A DNA stretch of 58,793 bases from Pedobacter borealis DSM 19626 (GTDB lineage: Bacteria; Bacteroidota; Bacteroidia; Sphingobacteriales; Sphingobacteriaceae), in contig NZ_JAUG01000019.1 of NCBI RefSeq assembly GCF_000708285.2, positions 1-58,793 on the forward strand, given 5' to 3'. Position numbers and translations under genes: made by a program. Numbering within the stretch: the first letter of the stretch is position 1; each line of letters opens with the position of its first letter. Below are positions 6,228 through 15,746 of this stretch, piece by piece. The notes beneath the pieces were generated by a model, which was not told the origin of the DNA, did not search any database, and was given only the letters and a program-made list of their open reading frames with translations.

Positions 6228-8632
6228 TGGATAATACCACACCAACCGAAAATAAGAAGTTAGCTAGCCAGACCATTAACTATTGGAAAATCGCGTTGAT
6301 TTTTCTAAGCAAGTGGTATTGGGTTGCCGGAACGGTATTGATCAGTTTCGTAATGGCCTGGTTATATGTACGTAGCATTACACCTATTTATATTACTTCT
6401 GCTTCGTTAAAGTTAGATGGCGATCAGCAGCAACAAATGCCACCACTTCCTGGTTCGCCAGTAAATTATCGCCCCTTTAATCAAAACCAGATTCAGACTG
6501 AGGGAATTATTATGCGTTCGGAAGACGTAATTTTAAACGCATTAAAGAATCTTGATTATAAAATTAGCTACTATTTAGAAGGAAGGGTACGGGTGACTGA
6601 ACTTTATCCGAAACAGCCTTTTCAAGTTGATATTTTAACCCAGGATTCAGTTGATTTCAGTAGGGCTACCTATTCTGTTAAGCCGGTTGATAACAAAACC
6701 TTTGAATTATCGAGTAGCGACGACAACAACCAGAGTTCAAAAAAGTATCGTTATGGACAAGCAATTAATGCTGGAAATATGGTGTTTACGGTTAAAACTG
6801 AAATTCCGTCTACCGGCAATTACAGTTTCAAATTCAACGGGATTAGCGATTTGTATGGCAGAGCTGCAGGGGGATTAAATGTATTCGAACAGGAGAAAAA
6901 CACCAATATTATGGGTGTTACCCACACGGATAGCAATCCTGTTTTCTCTGCTAATGTGCTCAATGAGATCATTAAACAATATGTTAAGAATGATGCAACG
7001 CTTAAAAAAAGATCGGCCAAACAAACTATAGATTACCTGGATAGCCAGATTGCATTTTTAGATGCACAGGTGAATAAATCGGGCAATAAACTTTCTAGCT
7101 TTCAAAGCGATAATAAATTAATCGATCCAACGAGCGATCGGCAACTGGGAAATTCGAAACTGAGCATTCTGCAAAACCAGATTGCAGAATTACAACTACA
7201 AGAACTTGGTATCCAACAATTAGAAACTCAGGTAAAAAACAATAAAGATAGAATACAATTTAATCTTAACCTGGAAGGTACCAACAGTACCCTATTAACC
7301 GGTTTAATTACACAGCTTAATGGCCTTATCATTAATAGAGAAAATAAGTTACAGAATTTTAATGCCGATGCTCAGCCCATCCAGGATATTAACCGGCAGA
7401 TTAACGAAGTGAAACAGGCCATTGTAACCAATATCCGTTTATTGCATGAGCGTAACCAAAAAACAATCAGTTACATTAATGGACAGATTGGCCAGGCAAA
7501 TCAGGCACTGGGCAGCATACCTGCCAAACAAAATGATTTCGCAAAATTGCAGAGTAATTTCGACATCAACCAACGCATGTTTTCGATGCTATTTGAACAA
7601 AAACTCTCCGCGCAAATCAGTTCAGCAGCCGTAATTTCGGGTGCCACAATTATCAGCGTAGCACAGCCTTCTTTTTTTCCGATTTCTCCCGTGCCTAAGA
7701 AAATTTATTCCTCTTATTTATTTATGGGTTTGTTTTCGGGGCTGGGCTTAATTCTATTGGTCAGGATATTAAATCCTTATCTCTACGATATCGAAACCAT
7801 CGAGGGCCTAACCGCAACCCCGATAATTGGGGTAATTTTAAAATATCCCAAAAAAGTTCAACCAGGCCAAAGTGTTTTGTCGATAGAACGACCAAAATCA
7901 ATATTTGCCGAATCGGTTAGGTCGGTGAGAACGAATCTGAGCTTTATGGCGAGTGATCAAGACACTAAAGTAATTTGTATCACTTCTGAAATTTCTGGTG
8001 AAGGAAAATCGTTTGTAAGCTTAAATCTTGCAGGCACCCTATCCATTATAGACAAGAAAGTGATTCTGATTGCCGCAGATTTACGAAAATCTAAACTTCA
8101 CCATGCCCTTGGCTCCGATAACCGCATTGGTTTAAGTAGTTATTTATCAAAACAGGCAGATTTAGCCGATATTATCTTTACCGATGAACGGCACAATATC
8201 GACTACATCACCTCTGGCCCAGTACCCCCAAATCCTTCAGAATTGCTGCATCACAAGTCGATGGAAACACTGATCGAAACACTGAGAGCGCGCTATGAAT
8301 ATATCATCATTGATACCGCTCCTGTAGGCCTGGTTTCAGATTCTGTACCGCTCATTAGAAAGGCTGATATCAATCTCTTCATTATCCGTTCGGGCGTTTC
8401 TAAATTCAGAGCCGCCACTATTCCTGATCGTTTATCAAAAGAATATGGACTAAACAACATTGCCATTATATTAAATTCATTTGGTGATGAGAAGTTGCAT
8501 GCAAACATTTATACCACCAATTATGCACATAGTAATACCGGAACCTACTACTATTCTAATTACACAGGTTATGGAAAAAGCGGCTATTACGATGATGAGA
8601 AAAGCTGGTGGGAATTTTGGAAAAGAAAATAA
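6227..8632 (+). CDS. wzc: Wzc-like polysaccharide co-polymerase and tyrosine autokinase
   Basis: An 801-residue inner-membrane protein controlling chain length and export. An N-terminal Wzz-type transmembrane segment (about 25-50) is followed by a long coiled-coil periplasmic region, a second membrane helix near 495-515, and a cytoplasmic BY-kinase domain. Kinase motifs are Walker A GEGKS near 591, Walker A' (IAADLRKSK) near 614 and Walker B (IIIDTAPVG) near 692. The C-terminus is a tyrosine cluster (YYYSNYTGYGKSGYYDDE), the usual autophosphorylation site. It partners with the Wza-like lipoprotein encoded immediately upstream. Domain order and length are standard for Bacteroidota. Confidence 0.95.
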   Translation: MDNTTPTENKKLASQTINYWKIALIFLSKWYWVAGTVLISFVMAWLYVRSITPIYITSASLKLDGDQQQQMPPLPGSPVNYRPFNQNQIQTEGIIMRSEDVILNALKNLDYKISYYLEGRVRVTELYPKQPFQVDILTQDSVDFSRATYSVKPVDNKTFELSSSDDNNQSSKKYRYGQAINAGNMVFTVKTEIPSTGNYSFKFNGISDLYGRAAGGLNVFEQEKNTNIMGVTHTDSNPVFSANVLNEIIKQYVKNDATLKKRSAKQTIDYLDSQIAFLDAQVNKSGNKLSSFQSDNKLIDPTSDRQLGNSKLSILQNQIAELQLQELGIQQLETQVKNNKDRIQFNLNLEGTNSTLLTGLITQLNGLIINRENKLQNFNADAQPIQDINRQINEVKQAIVTNIRLLHERNQKTISYINGQIGQANQALGSIPAKQNDFAKLQSNFDINQRMFSMLFEQKLSAQISSAAVISGATIISVAQPSFFPISPVPKKIYSSYLFMGLFSGLGLILLVRILNPYLYDIETIEGLTATPIIGVILKYPKKVQPGQSVLSIERPKSIFAESVRSVRTNLSFMASDQDTKVICITSEISGEGKSFVSLNLAGTLSIIDKKVILIAADLRKSKLHHALGSDNRIGLSSYLSKQADLADIIFTDERHNIDYITSGPVPPNPSELLHHKSMETLIETLRARYEYIIIDTAPVGLVSDSVPLIRKADINLFIIRSGVSKFRAATIPDRLSKEYGLNNIAIILNSFGDEKLHANIYTTNYAHSNTGTYYYSNYTGYGKSGYYDDEKSWWEFWKRK

Positions 8633-8813
8633 CCTCTCCCCCCGCCCTCTCCTGGAAGAGAAGGGCTAAATAGCACGACGGAGAAGGTGAGAAGGATGAT
8701 GGAAGGACTGGTTTAGGGTTTAGTGGTTAGAAATGGAAGATGGAAAAGGTTAATCGCTTAATTGTTTAGATTGGTTAATTTAGAAGATGGAGTTTAATCA
8801 TTGATATAGTATA
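8633..8813. repeat. Repeat-derived intergenic spacer
   Basis: This gap between the Wzc-like and UpxY genes is GA/TTAG-rich. It includes an inverted pair gccctctc / gagaagggc at about 8643-8669 and a series of gtttag/ggttag words (8712-8775) that also appear before the GT4 gene at 31550. It looks like eroded interspersed repeats. No gene was seen. Confidence 0.45.
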
Positions 8814-9317
8814 ATGATAGATCAAAATTACAGGTGGTATCCGGTTTATACACGTTCGAGAGTAGAAAAAAAGGCGAATGAAGAATTGAACAGGAAAGGA
8901 ATCCAAACTTATTTACCTCTTAAAAAGGCAGTTAAGCAATGGAGCGACCGTAAAAAAATCGTCGAAGAGCCCTTGATTAAATCTTATCTATTTGCGTATA
9001 TTTCGGCGAGAGAATACGCAGAAGTTTTGATGACCAATGGTGTTGCCAGATTTATTTATTTCTCCAACCAAGTCGCTTCTATTCCTGACCAACAAATCCA
9101 TGACCTTAAGCTCTTGCTCGCTACAGACGCCGATCTGGAACTCATTGATTACGATATTAAACCAGGTGAAAGCGTATTGATTAAAGCCGGACCTTTTAAA
9201 GGCATAATTGCCGAATTGGTATCGTTACAGAACAAACAGCGTATTATTTTACGTTTACAAAATATGGGCTATTCGATTAATATTAATACATCGATAGCAT
9301 TTGTAGAACCGCTATAA
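8814..9317 (+). CDS. upxY: UpxY-family NusG-like transcription antiterminator
   Basis: A 167-residue NusG paralogue. The N-terminal NGN domain starts WYPVYTRSRVEKKANEEL and includes the typical LPLKKAVKQWSDRKK and EEPLIKSYLFAYI segments. The C-terminal KOW region is seen as VLIKAGPFKGIIAEL. In Bacteroides, UpxY proteins let RNA polymerase read through long capsule operons. This one is the third gene of a roughly 29-kb operon, which fits such a role. Length matches the family. The ATG at 8814 sits right before the domain. Confidence 0.9.
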   Translation: MIDQNYRWYPVYTRSRVEKKANEELNRKGIQTYLPLKKAVKQWSDRKKIVEEPLIKSYLFAYISAREYAEVLMTNGVARFIYFSNQVASIPDQQIHDLKLLLATDADLELIDYDIKPGESVLIKAGPFKGIIAELVSLQNKQRIILRLQNMGYSININTSIAFVEPL

Positions 9318-9504
9318 GATTTGAGATGTGAGACGTAAGATCCGAGAGGTTAGCGTTTAGAGGGGAGATGTGAGACCTGAGATAGGGCTCAGCAAGATAT
9401 ATAAAAATTAATCAGTTCATTTTGAAAATAAAATGTGACTGAGGGGGCGAAGCTGTACCCAATGCACATTAAAATAGCTTCTAATTGGTTGATAAAATAA
9501 GATT
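9318..9504. repeat. Intergenic spacer with tandem gagatgtgagac words
   Basis: A non-coding gap between UpxY and AsnB. The 12-mer gagatgtgagac occurs at 9323-9334 and 9365-9376, 42 bases apart, within purine-rich low-complexity sequence of the kind scattered in this genome. No gene or clear terminator was seen. An internal promoter cannot be excluded. Confidence 0.5.
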
Positions 9505-11292
9505 ATGTGTCGCATAGCGGGCATTGTAAACAGTAGAAATTCATTCGAAAAAGTTAATCAACAGGTAAAAGCCATGTGCGATAGTATGCAACACGGCGGG
9601 CCTGATGATCATGGTATTTATACTGATAAAAAATCATCCGTATGCCTGGGTAACCGTAGGTTAGCCATTCTAGATCTCAGTTCTAGTGGTCATCAGCCAA
9701 TGTTAAGCCACAAAGAAGATATTGTTATCACGTACAATGGAGAGATTTATAACTACCTGCAAATTAGAACCGAGTTAATTAATTTAGGCTACATTTTTAA
9801 AACACAAACCGATACAGAGGTAATACTTTATGCCTACCAGCATTGGGGAGAAAAAGCTTTCGAAAAACTAGATGGAATTTTTGCTTTCTGTATTTTCGAT
9901 AAGCGGCATCAGTGTATATATTTGGTAAGAGATCAAAACGGGATCAAACCATTGTATTACCACTTTGCCAATGGAGCCTTAATTTTTTCATCAGAAGTAA
10001 AGGCTTTTAAACACGTCGATATTTATCGGGAAAATGAAAATTGGCGGATTTACTATCTTGCATTCGGCCATATCCCCGAACCTTATACTACACTTAAAAA
10101 TGTGTGTAGCCTGGGCAAAGGCTGCTTTCTTAAATATAACATCCGAAGCGCTGAACATCATATTCAATCGTACCATGAGTTTGAAAGCACAGCTTACATC
10201 CATAATGAAAGCTACGCTATTGAAAGAATCCGCGAAGAACTTGGCCATTCCATCAAGCAGCAGATGATTTCTGATGTTGATATAGGTATACTATTCAGTG
10301 GTGGCCTCGATTCGAGCATCATTACGATACTGGCCAATCAGCATAATAACAAACGGTTGTCCAGTATTTCTGCCAATTTTAATGAAATAGATTTTTCCGA
10401 AAAAAAACAGCGGAACAGCCTACTCCAAAAAATAAATACTCAAAAAATTGAACAGCTTATTACCTATCGCGATTTCGTACAGAATTTCGAAACCGTTTTA
10501 GCTGATATGGATCAACCCACAAATGATGGTATTAATACCTGGTTTGTGTGTAAAACAGCAAAAGAGCACGGTATAAAAGTATTGCTGTCGGGTTTAGGTG
10601 CCGATGAGCTTTTTGGGGGATACCCTTCTTTTGATCGGATCCATAAAATACAAAACCTAAGTTGGCTGAGCAAAAGCGTTCTACGGAGCATGCGTTTCTC
10701 CAACAACACCAAATTTAAACGATTATATTACCTTAGCTTAAACTCGCCCATTGGCGAATACCTGTGCCTGCGGGGCGTTTACTCGCCTGATGTAATTGCA
10801 GAACTATTAAACATCGATATGAAAACGGTTATCGATTGCCTGGAAGATATCCCGCTTCACTCCGGAATAAAGAAAACCAGTAACGAAACGCGTGCGAGCT
10901 GGTTCGAATTTAACATGTACATGCAAAATCAGTTGTTAAAGGATACCGATTTTATGAGCATGAGTCATGGCGTTGAAGTGAGGGTTCCTTTTCTAGACCG
11001 TAATTTTGTCGATCTGGTTCTTTCCATCTCAACAGAAATAAAGTTTAGTTACGAACAGAAAAAAAAACTCCTGGTAGAGGCTTACAAAGAAGATCTGCCT
11101 GTAGAAACCTGGAAAAGGCGGAAAATGGGTTTTACTTTTCCATTTCAGGAATGGATGAGAAAAAGCTGCGACATTGCCGATCCATCCCGATATACAAATA
11201 AACGGGCAAAATCGCTCATACAAAACTTTGGAGAAAATAAATTGCACTGGAGTTCTGCCCTAGCCTTATATAGGATATATCATGCCAATTAA
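9505..11292 (+). CDS. asnB: Asparagine synthase-type glutamine amidotransferase
   Basis: A 595-residue AsnB family protein. Cys2 is the glutaminase nucleophile (MCRIAGIV), followed by the class II glutaminase domain with TYNGEIYNY and DGIFAFCIFD, then a synthetase domain with the ATP pyrophosphatase loop SGGLDS at 265-270. In polysaccharide loci such proteins (for example WbpS of Pseudomonas O-antigen clusters) usually amidate uronic-acid sugars rather than make free asparagine. That function is inferred from context here. The gene ends 11 bp inside the next glycosyltransferase, so it is part of the operon. Confidence 0.92.
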   Translation: MCRIAGIVNSRNSFEKVNQQVKAMCDSMQHGGPDDHGIYTDKKSSVCLGNRRLAILDLSSSGHQPMLSHKEDIVITYNGEIYNYLQIRTELINLGYIFKTQTDTEVILYAYQHWGEKAFEKLDGIFAFCIFDKRHQCIYLVRDQNGIKPLYYHFANGALIFSSEVKAFKHVDIYRENENWRIYYLAFGHIPEPYTTLKNVCSLGKGCFLKYNIRSAEHHIQSYHEFESTAYIHNESYAIERIREELGHSIKQQMISDVDIGILFSGGLDSSIITILANQHNNKRLSSISANFNEIDFSEKKQRNSLLQKINTQKIEQLITYRDFVQNFETVLADMDQPTNDGINTWFVCKTAKEHGIKVLLSGLGADELFGGYPSFDRIHKIQNLSWLSKSVLRSMRFSNNTKFKRLYYLSLNSPIGEYLCLRGVYSPDVIAELLNIDMKTVIDCLEDIPLHSGIKKTSNETRASWFEFNMYMQNQLLKDTDFMSMSHGVEVRVPFLDRNFVDLVLSISTEIKFSYEQKKKLLVEAYKEDLPVETWKRRKMGFTFPFQEWMRKSCDIADPSRYTNKRAKSLIQNFGENKLHWSSALALYRIYHAN

Positions 11293-12472
11293 GATTTTAT
11301 TTTTAACCCTTAAAACTTTTAGTTTTACTGGTGGCATTGAAAAAGTTTGCAGAAGTTTATCCCGTGTGTTATACGATTTAAGCGAAGAAGAACTTGTTCA
11401 ATCGACGGTATATTCCATGTATGATAAAAATACCGACCGCGATTCCAGGTACCTGAGTAAACAACAGTTTCAAGGTTTTAATGGAAACAAAGAACACTTC
11501 GTGGTGCAATCTTTTTTAAGTGGATTAAAAGCAGATGTGATTTTGTTAAGCCATATCCATTTGATCAATATTGTCTATTTCATCAAGAAAATACATCCTC
11601 ATAAAAGAATCTATTTATTGGCACATGGTATAGAAATTTGGAAAAAGTTATCCAACTCCAAACTCAAAATGTTAAACCAGTTGGATAAGATTATTTGTGT
11701 AAGTCATTTTACTGCCGATAAAATTATGGAAATGCATCACATTTCTGCAGATCACATTGAAGTATTAAACAATTGTCTTGATCCCTTTTATTATCTGCCT
11801 ACCCAGTTCGAAAAACCACAGCGTTTATTGGATCGCTACCATTTAAATCGTGAGAACTTAGTGTTATTTTCACTATCCCGCTTATCTTCTTCAGAGAAGT
11901 ACAAAGGATACGACCATACCATTGAGCTTTTGCCACAACTCTTGGAAAAATACCCAAACCTGGTTTATCTGTTGGGTGGAAAATGGGATGCTGTGGAAAA
12001 AAAACGATTAGAAGATCTAATCGCAATGAACCAACTTCAAGATCATATCAGAATGGTCGGTTTTATTGATGAAGCTGAACTTACCGAACATTTCTTATTG
12101 TCTGATCTTTTTATTCTACCCAGTAAAAAAGAAGGTTTTGGCATTGTATTCATCGAAGCCCTCGCCAGTGGTCTCAGGGTAATTGCCGGCAATAAAGATG
12201 GCAGTGTAGATGCACTTCAAAACGGGGCGCTTGGTATATTGGTTGATCCTGACGATCAGCAAGAAATGCTAAGCAGCATATCTATACTGCTAAAGCATAG
12301 TCAAACTGAAAATGAGAAAATGACCCTTCAGGAAAAATGTATCAAAGCATTTGGTTATACACACTATCTTCAATCGGTCAAAAACTTGATTGTAAATGGC
12401 TCAATTGATCATACAGAATCTAATCAGGACCAACAAAACATGCAGATAAACAAACTTAATAGCTATGGTTAA
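11282..12472 (+). CDS. GT4 family glycosyltransferase
   Basis: A 396-residue GT-B fold glycosyltransferase. The N-terminal domain has the glycine-rich acceptor loop (FSFTGGIEKVCRSL). The C-terminal nucleotide-sugar domain shows VLFSLSRLSS, VYLLGGKWD and the E-x7-E motif in KEGFGIVFIEALASG. It overlaps AsnB by 11 bp and the next gene (Wzm) by 8 bp. The residues after about 375 are polar and lack domain features. The donor sugar cannot be predicted. Confidence 0.9.
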   Translation: MPIKILFLTLKTFSFTGGIEKVCRSLSRVLYDLSEEELVQSTVYSMYDKNTDRDSRYLSKQQFQGFNGNKEHFVVQSFLSGLKADVILLSHIHLINIVYFIKKIHPHKRIYLLAHGIEIWKKLSNSKLKMLNQLDKIICVSHFTADKIMEMHHISADHIEVLNNCLDPFYYLPTQFEKPQRLLDRYHLNRENLVLFSLSRLSSSEKYKGYDHTIELLPQLLEKYPNLVYLLGGKWDAVEKKRLEDLIAMNQLQDHIRMVGFIDEAELTEHFLLSDLFILPSKKEGFGIVFIEALASGLRVIAGNKDGSVDALQNGALGILVDPDDQQEMLSSISILLKHSQTENEKMTLQEKCIKAFGYTHYLQSVKNLIVNGSIDHTESNQDQQNMQINKLNSYG

Positions 12473-13319
12473 GGAAGAAGAGCAATGGACCATTGAGGCA
12501 AAATCGTCCTTATTCGACCTAAAACTGCATGAAGTTTGGGCCTATCGCGATTTGTTGGTACTATTGGTGAGGAGAGATTTTGTTTCGTTCTACAAGCAAA
12601 CTATTTTAGGCCCGCTTTGGTTCTTTATCCAACCCCTATTTACCACCATTATCTTTACCTTTATTTTCGGCAACCTAGCAGGTATATCAACTGATGGTTT
12701 GCCGAAACCCCTATTTTACATGGCTGGCATTACAGCATGGAATTATTTCGCAGATTGTTTAACCAAAACCTCCTCTGTTTTTAAAGACAATGCCAGTATT
12801 TTCGGCAAAGTATATTTCCCACGGTTAATTATGCCATTAAGCATTGTGGTGAGTAACCTTGTGCGTTTCGGGGTACAGATGGTATTGTTTCTCATCTTAT
12901 TGGCTTATTATTATTTCTCTGGTGCAAATTTTAACATCACTTGGGCAATCTTATTATTCCCACTAATATTGGCTTTAATGGCCTTATTGGGCCTGGGTTT
13001 GGGAATGATCATCTCTGCTATGACCACGAAATATAGAGACTTGTCATTCTTGATCGGTTTTGGCGTGCAGTTGCTAATGTATGCTACTACCGTAATTTAT
13101 CCACTATCTACAGCGATTGAAAAATATCCTAAGTACAGTTGGTTAATCGAATTTAATCCAATGACAAGCCTTATTGAAACTTTCAGATATGGTTTTCTGG
13201 GGAATGGATCTTTTAGCTGGGCCTATTTAGGCTATACCTCAGTGTTAACGCTAATCATTCTGCTCATCGGAATAATAACCTTTAATAAAGTGGAAAAGAA
13301 TTTTGTTGATACTGTTTAA
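12465..13319 (+). CDS. wzm: Polysaccharide ABC transporter permease (Wzm)
   Basis: A 284-residue ABC-2 type permease of the TagG/RfbD/Wzm family. About six membrane helices follow an amphipathic N-terminus with RRDFVSFYKQTILGPLWF, the typical entry motif of the family. The late segment (EFNPMTSLIETFRYGFLG) is also conserved. With the ATPase encoded 6 bp downstream it should export a lipid-linked glycan across the inner membrane. The start overlaps the upstream glycosyltransferase gene. Confidence 0.93.
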   Translation: MVKEEEQWTIEAKSSLFDLKLHEVWAYRDLLVLLVRRDFVSFYKQTILGPLWFFIQPLFTTIIFTFIFGNLAGISTDGLPKPLFYMAGITAWNYFADCLTKTSSVFKDNASIFGKVYFPRLIMPLSIVVSNLVRFGVQMVLFLILLAYYYFSGANFNITWAILLFPLILALMALLGLGLGMIISAMTTKYRDLSFLIGFGVQLLMYATTVIYPLSTAIEKYPKYSWLIEFNPMTSLIETFRYGFLGNGSFSWAYLGYTSVLTLIILLIGIITFNKVEKNFVDTV

Positions 13320-13325
13320 CCACCC

Positions 13326-14564
13326 ATGTCGAACATAGCCATTAAAGTAGAAAACCTGAGTAAAGCTTACCAATTGGGCCAAATAGGCACTGGAACCATT
13401 AGTAGGGACTTGGAACGTTGGTTTGCCCGCATCCGCGGTAAAGAAGATCCTTTTTTAAGAATTGGCGAAACCAATAACCAAAATACCAATAGCGATATAG
13501 TTTGGAGCTTAAAAGACATTGATTTTGAGATAGAGCAGGGCGATGCCGTAGGAATTATTGGCAGAAATGGAGCTGGCAAAAGTACCCTTCTAAAAATTCT
13601 AAGCAAGATTACTGCCCCTACTACTGGAAAAATATCAGGTAAAGGCAGAATTGCGAGTTTATTAGAAGTAGGCACTGGTTTCCACCCAGAGTTGAGCGGT
13701 AGAGAAAATATTTTTTTAAATGGTGCCATTTTGGGCATGCGTAAAAAAGAAATCCAACGTAAGCTTGATGAAATTGTAGATTTTGCTGGGATAGAACGGT
13801 ATTTAGATACGCCGGTAAAAAGATATAGCAGCGGCATGTATGTTAGATTAGCCTTTGCCGTAGCTGCGCATTTAGAAAGCGAAATATTGATTATAGATGA
13901 AGTATTGGCTGTTGGCGATGCAGAATTTCAGAAAAAATGTTTAGGCAAAATGGGAGAAGTGAGCAAGGGAGAAGGAAGAACAGTGCTATTTGTGAGCCAT
14001 AATATGGGCGCGGTAACCGAACTTTGTAGATCTGGGATTGTACTTGAAAATGGATTGTGCAACTTTACAGGGACATCACAAAAAGCTGTCGACTATTATT
14101 TGAAAAACCAAAGCCAATTTTTACGTAGCGAATACACGATGTCAAATATTGTCTCAAACCCAAAATTTACAAACATCGAATTACAACTTGGAGGATCCCA
14201 ACCCTCTCATACACTTCAAATAAAATTTAAGGTTAACAAAACATTATTCTCAACAGCTGCATTTGCCGTATTTGGAATTAAAAATAGTGCTAGTGTTACT
14301 ATAATGGAGGCAATTCCATCTTTAGATAATTACATTAATTTTGAAAATAAAGATAAAGTTTATACCTGTATTGTACATTTAAATAGCTTCATACCTGATG
14401 AATACACCGTTTATGCCTGGCTAGGTGCTAGTGAAGCAGAAACTTACGATTGGGTAGATGATAAGTTAGGATTTGAAATTATTGACTCGCCCACACCAAA
14501 ACGTACTTTTCCATTCTCTACCAGAACAGGATCGCAAATTGCAAACTCTTACTTAATCCCATGA
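13326..14564 (+). CDS. wzt: Polysaccharide ABC transporter ATPase with C-terminal glycan-binding domain (Wzt)
   Basis: A 412-residue ATPase. The nucleotide-binding domain has Walker A GRNGAGKS (79-86), signature YSSGM (168-172), Walker B ILIIDE (187-192) and the switch histidine in VSHN (225). After about residue 245 comes a beta-rich extension of roughly 165 residues, the position of the carbohydrate-binding domain of Wzt proteins that recognise a modified non-reducing end. Such coupling would make export depend on a terminal modification, possibly from the methyltransferases encoded downstream. The stop overlaps the cupin gene. Confidence 0.93.
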   Translation: MSNIAIKVENLSKAYQLGQIGTGTISRDLERWFARIRGKEDPFLRIGETNNQNTNSDIVWSLKDIDFEIEQGDAVGIIGRNGAGKSTLLKILSKITAPTTGKISGKGRIASLLEVGTGFHPELSGRENIFLNGAILGMRKKEIQRKLDEIVDFAGIERYLDTPVKRYSSGMYVRLAFAVAAHLESEILIIDEVLAVGDAEFQKKCLGKMGEVSKGEGRTVLFVSHNMGAVTELCRSGIVLENGLCNFTGTSQKAVDYYLKNQSQFLRSEYTMSNIVSNPKFTNIELQLGGSQPSHTLQIKFKVNKTLFSTAAFAVFGIKNSASVTIMEAIPSLDNYINFENKDKVYTCIVHLNSFIPDEYTVYAWLGASEAETYDWVDDKLGFEIIDSPTPKRTFPFSTRTGSQIANSYLIP

Positions 14565-15010
14565 TCGAAGAAGTAAAAAACCGAGAGCAACTTTTATCAA
14601 TAATAATACGCGCCCACTATAAAAAGGATGGTATTTCTTTTTTTACCCCTGGCGACTTTTCTCAACAGCTCGGTTATATGAACCGCCCTAAAGGCTATGT
14701 TATAGATCCTCATGTGCACAGTTTAGTTGAGCGAAAGGTTGTTCTTACCCAAGAAGTGCTTTATATTAAATCAGGAAAAGTTAGGGTAGATTTTTATGAT
14801 AATGAGCGAGTCTACTTGCAAAGTAGAATTGTAGAAACTGGCGATGTAATTTTATTGGCAGCTGGCGGACATGGTTTCGAAATGTTAGAAAACTCCGAGA
14901 TGATCGAAATTAAGCAAGGTCCCTATTGTGGTGATGAAGACAAAATTAGATTTGAATACAAGCCTGAAAACATCAACTTAATAACCAAAGGTAATGGGCC
15001 AAAACTTTAA
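14561..15010 (+). CDS. Cupin-fold protein of polysaccharide locus
   Basis: A 149-residue single-domain protein with cupin features: a metal-ligand-like DPHVHSLVERK motif, a glycine turn (IKSGKVRVDFYD) and a second motif with GDVILLAAGGHGFEM. Related small cupins occur in O-antigen clusters (WbuC-like or sugar isomerase-like), but the exact reaction is not established. It overlaps the Wzt gene by 4 bp and the following methyltransferase by 17 bp, so it is tightly coupled to both. Confidence 0.75.
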   Translation: MIEEVKNREQLLSIIIRAHYKKDGISFFTPGDFSQQLGYMNRPKGYVIDPHVHSLVERKVVLTQEVLYIKSGKVRVDFYDNERVYLQSRIVETGDVILLAAGGHGFEMLENSEMIEIKQGPYCGDEDKIRFEYKPENINLITKGNGPKL

Positions 15011-15746
15011 GCTTTATAGTCAATATTACGATTTGCTTTATAGAGACAAAGATTACGTGGCAGAAACCGCCTATCTAATTGGTTTACTTGATAAATACCA
15101 CTCTAAAGGCAATAAAATTATAGAGTTAGGCTCGGGAACTGGCAAACATGCAAATTTGTTGGCAGAGAAAGGATATCAAATTCTCGGTATTGAGCAGAGC
15201 TCTGAAATGGTCGAAATTGCGAACCAGAATAAAAAAGAGGGAGTGAGTTTTCAAATTGCAGATATTACTGACTTTAGATCAAACATCTCTTTTGATATTG
15301 CCATATCTCTTTTCCATGTGATCAGCTACTTAACTACCAATGAGAATTTGATCAAGACATTCAAGAATGTTCATCAGAACTTAAACAGAGATGGTCTGTT
15401 CATTTTCGATGTTTGGCACAGTGCTGCCGTACATTTCCAAATACCAGAAAAACGAACTAAAATACTTCGAAATCAAAATATTGAGGTTACTAGAAATGCA
15501 AATCCAGTGATCTATCCCGAATTAAATGTTGTTGAAGTTAATTATGATATTACCGTAAACGACCTTAAAGACGGTACAATTCAATCTTTTAAAGAGCAAC
15601 ATCCAATGCGGCATTTCAGCAGGCCAGAAATAGAATTACTAGCTTATGCCACAGGATTTGAGCTAATTCACAATGAAGAATTTCTAAGTCAGAACATACC
15701 CACAGTCGAAACTTGGGGCGTTTGTTATATTTTAAAAAAATTATAA
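14994..15746 (+). CDS. Class I SAM-dependent methyltransferase
   Basis: A 250-residue methyltransferase. The SAM-binding motif I is IIELGSGTGKHANLLAEKG, followed by an acidic residue at the end of strand 2 (LGIEQSSEM) and motif SFDIAISLFHVISYL. The sequence beginning YSQYYDLLYRDKDYV resembles methyltransferases that act on small nucleotide-linked sugars. It probably methylates a sugar precursor used in the locus. It overlaps the cupin gene, and its stop overlaps the ATG of the aminotransferase at 15746. Confidence 0.88.
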   Translation: MGQNFKLYSQYYDLLYRDKDYVAETAYLIGLLDKYHSKGNKIIELGSGTGKHANLLAEKGYQILGIEQSSEMVEIANQNKKEGVSFQIADITDFRSNISFDIAISLFHVISYLTTNENLIKTFKNVHQNLNRDGLFIFDVWHSAAVHFQIPEKRTKILRNQNIEVTRNANPVIYPELNVVEVNYDITVNDLKDGTIQSFKEQHPMRHFSRPEIELLAYATGFELIHNEEFLSQNIPTVETWGVCYILKKL

